Shown: positions 26,666 to 39,326, counted from the stretch's first letter. The stretch is DNA of 64,000 nt from Siphonodentalium dalli (GCA_032622095.1 CP136065.1:36490732-36554731); one strand, 5' to 3'. Numbers and translations: made by a program. The notes: generated from the sequence alone by a model not told the origin.

Positions 26666-28144
26666 TTAACGCAAATAATTCTGAAGGCTCCAGTCATGCA
26701 AAGGAGTTAGTAGGCAAGTACGCTGACATGTTCAGTTATTCTGATAAATTTATACCCACGCTCGAAGAAAAGATCAATGATGCTATTGGGTTGTCAATCC
26801 GTTTGTCTGTCCACTATTAATCGGGTTTCGGTCGATAACTAAAGAACATGTTTGTTTTCGAGCATTTGGACATCTTTTCGGTAAGATTTCTGGCTGACAG
26901 AACAGTTTCCAACATTCATTTTCCAGCTACAGTACCCGGATATTATGTTTATCTAACGATCGAATTTCAGCAGCTTCAGTAGATGTTTTCGCAAACAAAT
27001 ATTGCCGCATTCACATGCTACTTACTGAGAAACGGTGACCGAATTTCTCCTTATAGTAGAGATAAGTAACTATATGCTAGGGTCCTGCGAATATTCGAGA
27101 TTCGAATCGATGTCGATATGACGGTTGTGATTCGGTGTCGATACCAAATCGGAACCCCTGATTCGAAAAAGTTGGCATTATCAAAGATGTCTCCATCACT
27201 GTTTGGATTGTGCACTGGGGATGGTTAACTAATGTAGGAATGGTGCGCATGCGCCATATTCTTCAGCACACATGCGATGTGTTGAATTAGTAGAGTGTGT
27301 CACTTTTGTAGCGCCAGAAAGAGTACATAAGAAACAAGCTGCCCAAAATGGCCTAACATTTGTATGACTGGTAACTGGTTACATTAGTTGCTTTATCGGA
27401 GTGTGATTATTGTCTCGCGATCTGCATTATCCTGGTTATTGTATAAGTCATCGGATTCGTAGGAGCATGGCCACGTTGTACACCGACTGCTAATTTATTT
27501 TGTCACAATATGGACGATCCAATAGTTGTAGGATAGCGAACGGACTATTATAACGGTCATAGTGTGCGGACAATGGTACTTGAGATGATTAATATAACGA
27601 TTAACAGAATAGTTATTTTGCTCACAAGCACACACTGAACCAATTTAGTTTAATTATATTATTATAATCAGATTCTATACAATTGTATTCACGTATCCAC
27701 AGGTTAACTGACACTTCCCGACACAGTATTGGAACAAACTCGCTATCGAATTTGATGACCGATACGTTGTGCATCGTTGTTGCCGATTCGATTCGAGATT
27801 CGATATCTATATTATCCACCCAATTCGATATCGGCTTTCGAATCTGGGGAAATGTACCGATTCGCAGGCCACTATTGTATGCATACCGTTGTGTATTCGA
27901 ATTAGTCGACTTCATTATTTCTAAATTATGACGCAAAATTCCTTATATGACATTTTTATATTTCTCGATTGTGTCAAATTTTAATTTGAAGTGGACGAGT
28001 ACAACAGTCATGGATATGGTCGGTTTTGCTTGATATTTGGTACTGAGAATCGCCAGTGCAGAATAACTGCCTGTGTCATTTCAATGTAACCCGAAAGTAT
28101 TTGTCTGTATAGCAGAGCGAGTGGGAGGTGGATAAATTATATCA

Positions 28145-28232
28145 GGTACATTTTGTTACTTTCGGTGTAATTACATTCAGTTGGAAATTTCCAATCATAT
28201 ATACATGTAGATCGGGGCGTAAGATTGGAAAT
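28145..28232 (+). repeat. ~85-bp direct repeat, upstream member
   Basis: GGTACATTTTGTTACTTTCG then GTGTAATTACATTCAG through TACATGTAGATCGGGG is nearly identical to the minus-1.4-kb partner at about 29514-29583. The two copies flank exon 2 and a MITE. Confidence 0.88.
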
Positions 28233-28414
28233 GTTTAACAAATGAACATTTTAATGTAGTGGGCTACCCTTTTGACATCGGGTCCAACTTGGGAACTTTG
28301 ATTTGCGCAAACAAAACAGAGGGAGATTTACATAAAGTTGGAAACAATGGCAGAAGACAGATATTTAGCAATATCAATTCACCAAGCAACTCATATTCGA
28401 AAGTCTGTTATTAA

Positions 28415-28861
28415 CCATTTACCCAACAGAACGGCCCTGTGCCAATGCATTCACTTATATATGCGAGTCGACCATAGGTCGCTTAGCATATATAAGAGAA
28501 TGCATTGGCCTAACAATTTTTTACAATTTTAATAATTTGTTCTTGTATTCTTTAACAATTTTATAATTTCACCCATAAAGAGCCCCAGACAAACATGAGC
28601 AGACGATACTCTTCTATATGCTTCTATATATGTGTGGGGCTCCCTGCAGGGAATGGATGTTTTTTTTATTTTATGTCCTAAAAATTGTAAGAAACATTTA
28701 TTTAAAAAAAAAGATAAAACATCGTTAGGCCAATGCATTCTCTTATATATGCGAGGCGACCTATGGTCGACTCGCATATATAAGAGAATGCATTGGCACA
28801 GGGTATTTTAGGCTGTTGAAGCTTTATTTGTGCGTTTTTGGCCGTTTTGTTGGGTAAAGGG
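28415..28861. mobile_element. TTAA-flanked MITE with paired hairpins (piggyBac-like ends)
   Basis: It is flanked by TTAA at 28411-28414 and 28862-28865. Ends are CCATTTACCCAACAGAACGG and CCGTTTTGTTGGGTAAAGGG, which are inverted repeats. Inside are two near-perfect palindromes (about 28440-28514 and 28730-28797) built from CCAATGCATTC, TATATGCGAG and CGACCATAGGTCG. Same family as 57685-58064. The TTAA target and CCC start are features of piggyBac-type transposition (established knowledge). It has no coding capacity. Confidence 0.88.
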
Positions 28862-29091
28862 TTAAAACGTACTTTACTTCAATGAAGTAAACACATAGAT
28901 AGTTTTTGCCGAATCTCATGCATCAGACTAGTCCTTGTTATAATTTAACTATCAGACCGATTCGTAGTAACATGACCTGTTTTGCTGTAGTAGTTTGTAT
29001 TTCTAAGTTTAACACCCCCTAGCGGACACTATTTAGCCACATCCCTGTAAAAGACGCCTCTTTCCCTATTGAGGTACAAGTACCGGTGCAG

Positions 29092-29234
29092 AACTTAACC
29101 CACAGAACACGGACCGCCGGGCGTTACTGGACCATCTGATGGTGAACTACGATCGGAATCTGAAGCCACATTGTAACTCACAAGGTTTAGTAAACATCAC
29201 AATGGATGTCGGAATAAGACAGATAATTACGCTG
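29092..29234 (+). CDS. nAChR gene 2, exon 2 (N-terminal helix and first beta strands)
   Basis: This 143-nt exon lies between acceptor CCGGTGCAG and donor GTAAGT (phase 1 in, phase 0 out). It encodes DRRALLDHLMVNYDRNLKP, the N-terminal helix motif of the family (typically LxxxLxxxYxxxxRPV). A strand follows with an N-glycosylation sequon (NIT) and DVGIRQIITL. In canonical subunits this is VxxGLxLxQIxxVDE, continuing into the next exon as it does here. An unusual Cys (KPHC) lies after the helix. An alternative phase-0 acceptor exists at 29105. Confidence 0.85.
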
Positions 29235-29513
29235 GTAAGTGTCATTGGTCGTTCAGTTTGTATTTGATGTGTTAAATGTCGTTTCAGTAACACTATCGAA
29301 TCACGATATGGTGTATTTTATTACCGAGGACAGAACACACGGAGCGTTACTTTCACCACCAATGTAAACCCCATCGCAAAATCAAATATTTTAAAATATA
29401 ATAATATAAAATTAAAAATGTAGAAAACGAAAACAAAACAAAAAACCAAAAACAAGAAAAGAAGAACAAAACAAAAAACAAAACAAAAAAACAAATAAAC
29501 GGACAGGTACATT

Positions 29514-29583
29514 TTGTTACTTTCGGTGTAATTACATTCAGTTGGAAATTTCCAATCATATATACATGTAGATCGGGGTGTAA
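29514..29583 (+). repeat. ~85-bp direct repeat, downstream member
   Basis: It repeats 28147-28216 almost exactly, including GTTGGAAATTTCCAATCATA and GTAGATCGGGG, in the same orientation 1.37 kb away. It lies about 280 bp after exon 2. Confidence 0.88.
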
Positions 29584-30321
29584 CTTTTTGGTAACATAAC
29601 AAGGCGTGAAATTGTCCAGTCACTTGTAAACACAATTTTTGTTTTAACAGGTGAATCCGTACATCATGACAATACTGTAGTGGTATTTTATGATATTGAG
29701 CGTGCTTAATTTAGAAAAAACATGTGATTATAACAATACACAAAATCTGTCCAGCTTGTTATTGCAATATTGAACGCAAAATATTGCGATACTAAGCGCG
29801 CTAAATTTCATAAAGACCTGATAGTGTTATATTTATATAATATTAGATAAATACTGTGCATATAGTGTACATATAGCATTTACAGCATATACATATCTAA
29901 AACATTGTCTGACTTTTTTCCGGTAAATCAATGACAGAGGGTCATGACTTTGACCGCTTAGATAATCGCCTGACAAAATCGGCAGTGTTAACATATTTCA
30001 CTCAAATTATCACTGACCAGTGTTCTATGGCATATGCCTATTATGCATTATCTTAACCGATGATAAATCATGTTCCATATACATAGACGGCAGTATTTAT
30101 TATTTGTTGTTTTGGTATGAAATCCCGATAGTATATGTGCAACAAATAAATTTAACTAGATAATAGAATATGTGATATCAAATTAATTTTTAGAAACTAT
30201 GTAAGAAATTCGTATATCCCCACCCCAGCCCCAGAAAAAAAAACAAAAAAACAGACAATTTTCTCTGTAAAGTAAGGTGTATATATATCCAATTTGTTGT
30301 ACTAATTGTAACTTGTTCTAT

Positions 30322-31240
30322 ATATATATATATATACTAGAAGGTGACCCGACTTCGTCCGGGCTTTGACCTTGAATTGTCTATTTTGAAGGCCAAGGTC
30401 AAGTGGGGTCACGATTTGACCCGTCCAAAACACAGTGCCCGAACAAAAGTACCCGACAAAAGTACCCGTCGAAATCCATCCGGTTTTACCCGATTTGACC
30501 TTGAATTGATCATTTTGAAGGTCAAGGTCAGGTGGGGTCAAACACCAACACCCCAAAAATGGTGGAAATCGGCCCAGCGGATACCGGGAAATCGGCCCAG
30601 CGGATACCGAGATACCCTATGCATCAAATTTCGTCCGTAAAAATCCGCCAGTTTAACCCGATTTGATTTCCACTGAAGTATATAAACGCGCCTCAAGTTT
30701 CAACGTAAAGATAAATTACCATCGGTGCCCGAGATATCGCCAAGACGTCTGAAACAGTCAAATGCATCGGCCGGGTAAGAGTTAACGTGATCTAACTTTA
30801 TGACCTCTAACGACGTCATAGAAGTTACGCATTGTTTTTACCCTGATAGAAGATCGTACCACTTCTTCTTAATAATTGAGGCAGATAACTAAAACGGATA
30901 CATACATATTATATATCGTTGGAAAGAGGAAACACGAAAGATTCTCATAGTGTCATTATTATGACTGGCATGTTATTATTCGCGCTGTTTCGAATCGATT
31001 TGTAAGCACCGAACTGAAATATATTAGCGCAAAACGGCGTAAAAACAGATTTGACCTCGGCACGTGAAAAGTTGACCTCGCACGGACAAATTAATAGGCC
31101 TATGTTGGTCCTGACCCGAAAATACCCCCACATACCAAGTTTCATCGAAATCGGCTGGGCCATTTTCGAGTCCATCGATTACACACAAACAAACACACAA
31201 ACAAACAAACAGATCTTCCAAAATATATAATAGATATATA
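30322..31240 (+). repeat. Interspersed repeat of the ACTAG-CCCG head / AAGTTTCATCGAAATCGG tail type
   Basis: It follows a TA run with ACTAGAAGGTGACCCGACTT. It contains two copies of a TTTGACCTTGAATTG module with AAGGTCAAGGTCA. It ends with ACCAAGTTTCATCGAAATCG, then ACAAACAAACA runs, and an ATATATAATAGATATATATA tail. Repeats with this architecture are common in marine invertebrate genomes. No reading frame is conserved. I take it to be non-autonomous, but the class is not certain. Confidence 0.65.
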
Positions 31241-31304
31241 TATAGGAAGTTCCTATCAATATGATAACACCAATTAAAGACCCATCAAATCTTTAATGTC
31301 GTAC

Positions 31305-31330
31305 TATATATATATATATATATATATTAT
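31305..31330. repeat. (TA)n microsatellite
   Basis: An almost pure TA dinucleotide tract of about 26 bp in intron 2. Confidence 0.85.
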
Positions 31331-32620
31331 GTTATGATCTATTGTCTGAATAAAAACATTTACACAAAAAAAACCCAAAAAAACATTGTCTCTATTTATA
31401 CAATAAACAACACAGAAGAAGCAATATTTTGATTTAAATGTCACAATTTTGAGTGCAAGATGTCGCAATAATAAGCGCAAAATATTGAGATTTTTAGTGC
31501 AAAAATATTGCAATAATATCACAAGCGACATGCTTATAAGCGTTTCCACTTGCAATATTATTGCGATATTGAGCACGAAAATAGCGCGCTTTATATACCA
31601 CTTCTTTTTACTGGTACTGTATATACCGGTATCAATAACAGCTAGTTGGGATTGGAACCTTCAAGACAACGGCAGATCCCATAATAACTGTGCAAAATGA
31701 CTTGGCGACAATGTTCTCCTGTAGTCGCACATTTGCCATCAAATATCAGTGAGTCAGCCAAAGATGGTTCGATAAGAACATCCAGCCAATAGTGTACTCC
31801 CGGTAAATTGTCCTAATACCGGTAACTTGACAATAACATGGCGAATAATGACAATGTCTAATATCCACACGTTTCAATGAAAATTGATGAACACGGGATT
31901 AAATGGTCTGTGTAATTGTAAAGTTGGAATTGTAGATATGTGATCATCCATCACTGCGCGGCGTCAGTTCATTGTTTACGGTGTTGTTGACATTGAAGCT
32001 CTTGTGAATTACACTGGTGCACACAGTACATGTATACCCTCTCTTGTAAATATACATGCATGTGCTTTGAAACAATCAGATTCTGAACAATGTCAACTGC
32101 ATTTCAACATTTTAAAACTCGTTGAGTTGTTGTTGTTATTATTGTCACTATTGGTTGAAAACGAAGCTCGTGTTAATTGTACCTGTATACCCAAGTGTCA
32201 GTAAATGTGCCAGTGTATTGATACTAAGTCACTTCTAGACACTATTATGAACGAAGACAGTATATTCCTCCAACCTACCTTTTGATATTCAGTCGACCAA
32301 TATTAACAGTACTTGACATATCTGAATCCGAAAAAAACTGTCCATATTTAGCGGTTACTTAAAGAAACCAAGTAATTTGTTCGTGTCTTAATACACGAAT
32401 CTTATATTTCAAGGTAAATACAAAGAAAACATGTGAATATAACCGCCTCAAATTACGCCAGGTGTAACTGGTGGCTCGGCTACCCTCCGACTGTAAAAGC
32501 AATATTTGATCTCCGAAATTTTAAATAAAGTGTTGGCCCGCTTACATCTTAGTATTTTGCAGTAATTGAAATTTATCAATCAGTATCACTTAGTTTATCA
32601 TGTCATTGTTTTGTTTCCAG

Positions 32621-32665
32621 GACGAACCGTCACAGCAGCTGAAACAAAATGTATGGATGAGAATG
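32621..32665 (+). CDS. nAChR gene 2, exon 3 (45 nt, loop D)
   Basis: The exon is exactly 45 nt between TTTCCAG and GTAAGA and encodes DEPSQQLKQNVWMRM. A 45-nt exon encoding a DExNQxxxTNVWxxx motif is the hallmark third exon of nAChR genes. The Trp of NVW is the complementary-face (loop D) aromatic residue. Phase 0 at both ends. Confidence 0.93.
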
Positions 32666-32950
32666 GTAAGATGATAGCGTTATGTTTCTAGGCATATCGA
32701 ACATAATAAACTCTGACCACCAACTTTCGAGCTGATTAACTCCCGAACCAAATTAACGCGCGAAGATACCCAGTAATTGCTGAACTGAATAACACTCGAA
32801 CTCATTAAGCACGAAACATCTGCCCGAACATATATACACTGAACGATTTAAACCAATAACGTCCCGAGCCCACCGAGTATCGAGCCATATTACAAATATT
32901 TGTTAGTTTCTACGTATATAAAACCCACAGTTTCGTGATTATTCTTTTAG

Positions 32951-32975
32951 TACTGGAACGACTGCCACCTGAAGG
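32951..32975 (+). pseudogene. Ghost of exon 4, 5' part
   Basis: After CTTTTAG, the sequence TACTGGAACGACTGCCACCT then GAAGG copies the first 25 nt of real exon 4 (36648) with two mismatches. It then runs into unrelated sequence. The matching 3' part lies at 33500-33562. Together they form an exon-4 duplicate in intron 3 that was split by an insertion. Confidence 0.8.
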
Positions 32976-33499
32976 AACTATAGAGAGTCAATCTCTACCA
33001 GAGCGCTACAGTCATACTTCCTTTCCGACCCTGCCACCGGTGTTTTTCTATATGTAGAGCGGTTTTTTTCATACAAACTGTCGAAACCTATCACACAGTC
33101 AAATTTCTTATATGTGTTTTGATAAAAATTCCCGCACTAAAAATTGGTTGACAGAATGGACAATTAGAGCGGTATCGGTAGTCTTGCTGACGATTTCCGC
33201 ACGCTACTCATTAAAATAGTAGCAAATTAGAACTCTTGTGTTTGACTTGCCATGCGTGTTGTCGTCGATATGCATTTATACTATTATACCATTTTTATCA
33301 AATTTTCGAAGAACCAAATCATATTGTTTTGCGATATAGTTGTTTGGTTCTAGTGGGGCACAGATTGTGTTCGATATGTTGTGTGCTTTATAATGGTAAC
33401 ATGTGGCTCTGTTCGATTAGTCGCCGATAGCTACTATCGCCGGTAGCAATGGTCTTATCGAGTAATCAAAGAGACAAACCATGCATGTAGTTTCCTGGA

Positions 33500-33562
33500 G
33501 TGTATTTGCCATAGATAAAATATTATTGCCTTCTTCTGGCCTGTGGATTTTACATATCGCTG
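33500..33562 (+). pseudogene. Ghost of exon 4, 3' part (first copy)
   Basis: GTGTATTTGCCATAGAT and ATTATTGCCTTCTTCTGG align with the 3' half of real exon 4 (GTGAATTTGCCATCTATG, GCATTGCCTTCGTCTG), with indels that break the frame. The end TACATATCGC replaces CAGACATCAC and no donor remains. Confidence 0.75.
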
Positions 33563-34169
33563 AACACGCGAAATAACTAACACAAGAGAATACCTTCTGC
33601 TGAAAACAGTCATACTTCATTTCCGACACTGCCACCGGCTGGGTGTTAATTATTCTGTGGTTTTCTATATTTAGAGCGGGTTTTTCCAGACAAAATGGCG
33701 AAACCGATCACCAAAAGTCAAATTTCGTATATGTGTTTTGATAACAATTCCGGCACTAAAAACGTATTGACAGATTGGAGAATTAGAGCCGTGCCAGTAT
33801 TCTTGCTGACGATTTTCCACACGCTACTCATTAAGATAGCAGCTAATTATAGAACTCTTGTGTTTTACTTGTCATGGGTGTTGTCGTCCATGTGCGTTTA
33901 GACTATTGTGTTGATCAACTATTCGAAGAACCAAATCACATTGTTTCGCGATATAGTTTTTTGGTTCTATTGGGACTTTCCAAACTTAATGCACGAAATT
34001 ACACAGATTGTTTTCGATATGTTGTGTGCTTGATTATGGCAAAATGTGGCTCTGTTTGCTTAGAATGTATATTAGTATCGCGGAAGTCCACAAATGTGGG
34101 TAAACTGTCGCCGGTAGCAATGGTCTTATCGAGTATAATCAATGAGAAAAACCCTGCATGGAGTTTGCT

Positions 34170-34237
34170 AGAGTTCATTTGCCATAAATCAAATATTGTT
34201 TCCTTCGTCTGAGCTGTGGATTTCCCATATCACCGAA
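34170..34237 (+). pseudogene. Ghost of exon 4, 3' part (second copy)
   Basis: CATTTGCCATAAATC and TTTCCTTCGTCTGAGCTGTG match the real exon 4 (AATTTGCCATCTATG, TGCCTTCGTCTGAGTTGTG). It retains some bases lost in the first ghost. It arose with the ~600-bp tandem duplication. Confidence 0.75.
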
Positions 34238-34504
34238 CACGCGAAATAACTTACTCAAGAGAATAGCTTCTGCTGAACACGCATGTCCCCAATAACAGCT
34301 AACTATAGTTCCCGTATCTTATAATACCAACTCAACTAGTTCCACGGCTCACTACAATTCTCTAAACTTTACAAGGTAACCCCTTGCTTTGTGTTATTAT
34401 GTTTTTGGATATATTAATGTAAACAACCAACTACCGATACCACTTACTCCCGAACCCACTCGGCTGAATTCTGATATCAGGTCTAGACCACCCTAATAAT
34501 CACG

Positions 34505-35122
34505 GTGTTTCATGTCAGGACTTGGTTCCGCGAAACCACCTGGTCGCAAGCTGGGATCGGCGCATTGTTGTACAATCAACGACAATCAATGACAATTTAT
34601 GGACAAAAGCGTGCTGGGCGCTGCATCGAGATTGGTGTGTTGGTGTCTCCAAACCTGAGCACGTTAAAGCGGCTTATATCCGTGTTGTATAGGCGGTATC
34701 TGTATGCCGTCGCCGTTCCACAAGGATCACGGGGCAGGGATGGTGCGGATTTCTCACCCCCTATGCGGATGTCACGTCGTTGTCAGTTTTACGGGTGGAG
34801 GAAAGTCTACGCAGAGAGTAAATTCACCGAGAGACACTCCGCTGTGTGTAGAAATACCGATCCCCGGAAAGGGACCGACAAATTTGCCCAGATACACGAA
34901 TCAGATTATCCTCATTTAGAGTGGATCGCGAATCCGCGCTTGTCGGCATTCGAACCAGCTTCGTCAGCGCTATATGGAAAATGGCGGCATAATGCCCCGA
35001 GAATTATACCGACGGGACCACCGGCGTCCTTTACAATCAATGTATATAGTGTAAATTATTGTTTGTTCAGACCAAGAGCCAACTATATATTGTTCAACTT
35101 TGCGTCAAAATATTACACATAA
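34505..35122 (+). other. Unrecognised 205-codon open frame in a GC-richer island (intron 3)
   Basis: A 205-codon frame starts at 34505. A second 71-codon frame (34704-34919) overlaps it. Local GC is visibly higher than the surroundings, with several CG dinucleotides. No motif is recognisable in either frame. It lies inside intron 3 of gene 2 on the same strand. It may be part of an old repeat or a nested gene exon; I cannot decide. Confidence 0.25.
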
Positions 35123-35377
35123 ATTACATTCATCTCTTGAAAACATTTCGAACCATTATTTTGGGAATATCAGGTGGGAATTTCCAACAACTGGAAATAG
35201 TGAGGTAATTGTTGGAATTTTTCAGCAATTCATTGGTGTGAGGGGGTGACATGTGCAATGTAATTTCACGGACTTGGGAATTTGCAATAAGTTGAAAATT
35301 TAGAAAGATTCTAAATAACTATCGCCGTGATTGAAGTTATTGAAAATAATTTTCCAGAAAATGTAATGGTTACAACC

Positions 35378-35400
35378 GGGGGGGGGGGGGGGGTGGGGGA
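35378..35400 (+). repeat. G-tract (16 consecutive G)
   Basis: Sixteen G in a row, then TGGGGG, in intron 3. It could form a G-quadruplex on the + strand. The length may be unreliable in the assembly. Confidence 0.85.
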
Positions 35401-36647
35401 GGTATCGGGGAAAAATCGAGATGGGTGCGTTGTATCACACTCCCGATAGCAGATATTTCCATGGCCATGTAAATGTTTTCCAAACCATGTTTAAAGATAA
35501 ATTATGACAAATAAACCAATTTGAAATGTCAAGGCTTAAGAAACTGGACAAATTAAATCATTAATCAAGAGCAGGGGTCCCATGCATTTAATTTAATTTA
35601 ATTCAATTTAATCGGACATTTCCTTATTTTGAACCACAATTTTTCGTTCTGTCTTAAATAATTTTGAGAGTTTTTGCTGTTATATTTTATATCCAGTCCA
35701 GCAATAATTTATTCTCAAATGATGAATTAGTACTATCAAAACTAGCTCCGACCTCAATTCATTTCAGAAACACGGAACGAAAGACACCCACATCCAATGC
35801 GGATTACGTTCCGATTGCAAAACTACTATCATTCCCTATTGATCCGTGTTAACCAAACCCATCGATAACATATTATAAATAATAGCACGAAAATCTGACT
35901 TAATCCATCTAACGGTAATATGCTTTCAAACACGGCAAGGATGTTATAAATAAAACTCCAATGTAAAGCCAGATAAACGCACGCATGATTTGCAATCAAA
36001 TTACCAATCTGTATCGTTACTGCGAAAACAGAAAAAGGTATTCTCGTCTCAGGTTCAAGTCTCGGTTTATACAAAAATCTCAGACCAGGGGGGTACTAGG
36101 TCTCAGTTGTAGACTATAATTACCTATAACACACATAATTATCGATTATATTACATTTTGTCCAGTTCATATATAATTATAATCTTTCTTTTACACGGCA
36201 TATCAATAAAACACAATTCCTATTTGGTTAACATAAAGATAAATGCTTCCAAAAAATACATATGTTTCTGTTACCAGAACTTGTACGTTACCACATGGTT
36301 CGAATTATGAACATACCGACACAGGCTTGAATGACAATAAGAAGGCAAACTATGGTTTACGTAAACCTGAGTTTCAAAAAGACGAGAATGTGGACCAGTG
36401 CTGACCAATAATCCCAGCTTACTCGCCTCGAAGCTGGGTAACACATGAGGATCACCGTGGTTTCGGCCTGGTCTAGACTATAGTTTACATGAAACTCTGG
36501 TCTAGACCAGGGACTAGAATTCGGCCGACTATCTCTCAAATATGTACAGGTGCCACATATAGGCCCTTTTCCATGCCAATCCCACTAACGTTAGCACTGC
36601 CTCGAGTATTTGTATGGTAGCGTCTGTCAATATTATTGTTTTTGTAG

Positions 36648-36754
36648 TACTGGAACGATTGCCGTCTGAAGTGGAACACGAGTGAATTTGCCATCTATGA
36701 ACTAGCATTGCCTTCGTCTGAGTTGTGGGTACCAGACATCACTCTATATGACAG
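36648..36754 (+). CDS. nAChR gene 2, exon 4 (loop A)
   Basis: This 107-nt exon (110 nt in most family members) follows TTTTTGTAG and precedes GTGAGA (phase 0 in, phase 2 out). It encodes YWNDCRLKWNTSEF, a diverged stretch ending in SSELWVPDITLYD, and the first two bases of a Ser codon. WNDxxLxWN and LWxPDIxLYN are family signatures; the Tyr of LYD is the loop A residue. WNTS gives a glycosylation sequon. A Cys sits where Tyr is usual after WND. Confidence 0.93.
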
Positions 36755-37479
36755 GTGAGATAATCCAATATGCTGCTAATCCTCACCGTGATATCATTGC
36801 TAAGCACGAACAATTGGGGTTTTTTATAATATGTCCATGGATATAATGCTGAATCAAGCCATCTCTTGGCCGCCACGCGGACATCAAAACGATTAGTAAA
36901 TTATAAGTCGAAAAGCGTAACTCCACAGAAAATGATCGGACGGGAACCAAAACGAACTTGGCATCAAAATGTAGCGTGTGTTATATGCATAATCCAACAG
37001 GTATATTAAGGCATAACATTATAGTTATCTAGTATAATCAGAGATTAAGTGAGATTAGCTTCTATTCGAGTGCCCGATACCACATATTGAAAGTCCCTTT
37101 GGGTATATGGTCATTGTCATGCCCGCCCATATAATTAACAAATGAAATTAGACCTCTACTGGTATGAGATTATGTTCATTTTAATTGATACAGGTCCCTT
37201 GTTGAAAGTTCCAGGTGGGACATACATTGGTTCTATGTTAGATCCATCCAATATATCACTAGGTGAAAGGATAACGGGCTCGTATATGCTTAGCTGCATA
37301 TTTATAGATGATGCAATAATAACTCAATTGAACAATTAAACCCAAAATAGAGTTATTTACAAACTATATACACGAACTGACATTTCAAGTGAACGCTAAC
37401 TCGAATTTATATTATCGTTCATATTACTGCTTCTAAACAAATAGTGGACAAGACACCATAAACGCACTCCCGACACACC

Positions 37480-38070
37480 CCACCCGACTCTCAAAGGCCG
37501 CCGTCCATAGGGGTCCTGGCACGGGGCCGAGAAATGGAATGGGTCCCTTATTTGAATCCCTCCGCGTAGCGGCCATTTTGGATCGGGGTGAGGTGTGTGG
37601 AAAGCTTGTATTGGGGGCCACCATACAACACACTTGTTTGACCTAAATCGTTCAAGTACCGATAAATAGCAGGGGTCCCCTATTTGGACCCCTCTGGTGG
37701 CGGTCATTTTGCATCGGGCAGGGTATGTGAAATTAGTATCTTGGGCCCACCCTACAACACCCTTTGTTTGATATAAATCTGTCAATGGGCCATGAAATGG
37801 TATGGGTACCATATTTGAACACCTCTGTGTGGCGGCAATTTTGAATCGGGTGTGTTGTGTGGAAAGAGGGTCTTAGGGGTCACCATACAACACTTTTGGT
37901 GAATATTTTGTTGTGTCTTGGGGCCACCATACACCACCCTTTGTTTGACCTAAATCGCTCAAAGAGCCGAGAACTGGCACGAACCCTCTATTTGAATCCC
38001 TCTGGACGGCGGCCATATTGGATCGTTGTGGGGGTGTCTGTCGAAAGATTGTCTTGGGGACCATGCGCTT
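37480..38070 (+). repeat. Tandem repeat of ~130 bp, 4-5 diverged units
   Basis: Each unit carries GCGGCCATTTTGGATCGG, TGTGTGGAAAG, CTTGGGGCCACCATACAACA and TTTGTTTGACCTAAATC. Phase and length vary. The open frames on the - strand here are repeat translations. Confidence 0.85.
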
Positions 38071-39326
38071 CATTTGAGTTAAATAATACAGTTTTAGAAT
38101 AAGGAATAAGCAATAGAATTCACATTCGTCATATACGTTGAGTAAAATCTGAAAACTGCGGCCATTTCGAAAATGTGGCGGCCATTTTGAATATGTCGAC
38201 CGTTGTGATTGATTTGTTGAGAGAAAACCGAAACCGAAATGTCTTATTTTTAATGAGAATGAACCGTAAAAAATCATTCCTGAACCATCACAGACCTGCA
38301 ATAGAATGACTTCCGACGTAGAAGTTCCTACACAGTGGTTAGCCTAATAAAAGTTAAAACACTGCCTTAATATTGATAATTGTTTGAATTCTTGAGCCAC
38401 TACATGTATCAAAGACACCTCTTAATTTGATACGAAATGATGCTATTTGGACTGGATCCAAGCTACCAAACCATATGATGGAGTACAATGTTACATTCAT
38501 TAGTTCAATTGAATCTATTTTGAAAACATACAGGTAAATATGTACCGTTTGTGCACATCCGATGTGTTGACCCGTTCGTCTGTACAATTATACGGTACAC
38601 GTACAACACGTGGATAGTGCAAATTTGTTGTGCCGCTGAATTTAGGTTCAATCAACGAGTTATCTGTTTACGTTTGGATGATCAATACGCCATCCAGAGT
38701 ATATACCGCGAGGCTGGTCTGGTCCATGAAGTGATGGAGCAGATATGCTTAAAATTGTACTCGCTATATTGCGTACTGGTTAGACATTTTGCAGGATGTA
38801 TATATTCGCAGATGTATTTTCGCGGATGTCTCATGGTTGCAGTATGTTACTGTTATAACCACGTTAATTGCTTTCTATAATTAGTTAGGTGTGAACAATG
38901 GCTGGGCCATTCTTGAAGATTTTATTGCGGCAGCACAATGCGTTATATAACAACTAACATTGTTGATGAAGTATATCTCAGTTGGAATGTACACTAAATG
39001 TCGTATTGCGAAGTATCGGGGATGTATTTGTATTTAATCCGATTAGTATATCTCTGGTCCGTATTTAGAGGCTTTCTGGTGTGGTGAATGAGAAACCTGC
39101 AGTAATAAGCCGTATTGTCGTTGTAATAATTTGAAGAATTAGTTATTTCAACGAAATTTCAAGGTTCATGAAACCAATATATTTTACATTATATACATGC
39201 GTATATAATAATACGACCTGGATGGCGTTACCAGTTCTGACCATGCATGGTTTTCTTGTTCTCATTTGTTACGAACAAAGATTCTTGTGACGACGGTTGC
39301 AATACAGTGGTCTCAAAATTTGTCTC

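Larger units (their letters stand above)
33009..34255 (+). repeat. ~600-bp tandem duplication carrying exon-4 ghosts
   Basis: About 33009-33606 and 33607-34255 share CAGTCATACTTC, CTATAT..TAGAGCGG, TATGTGTTTTGATAA, GAACCAAATCA, CGCCGGTAGCAATGGTCTTA and AACACGCGAAATAACT in the same order. Each unit ends with a copy of the 3' half of exon 4. Confidence 0.85.

Noticed and set aside
26848-26880. Alternative first exon MFVFEHLDIFS with GTAAGA donor
   Set aside because: The phase fits only the alternative acceptor at 29105, and the peptide is not a signal sequence. The exon at 26375 is better, though not certain.
37396-38301. 138- and 142-codon - strand frames as genes
   Set aside because: They overlay a ~130-bp tandem repeat and contain only repeat-derived peptide.
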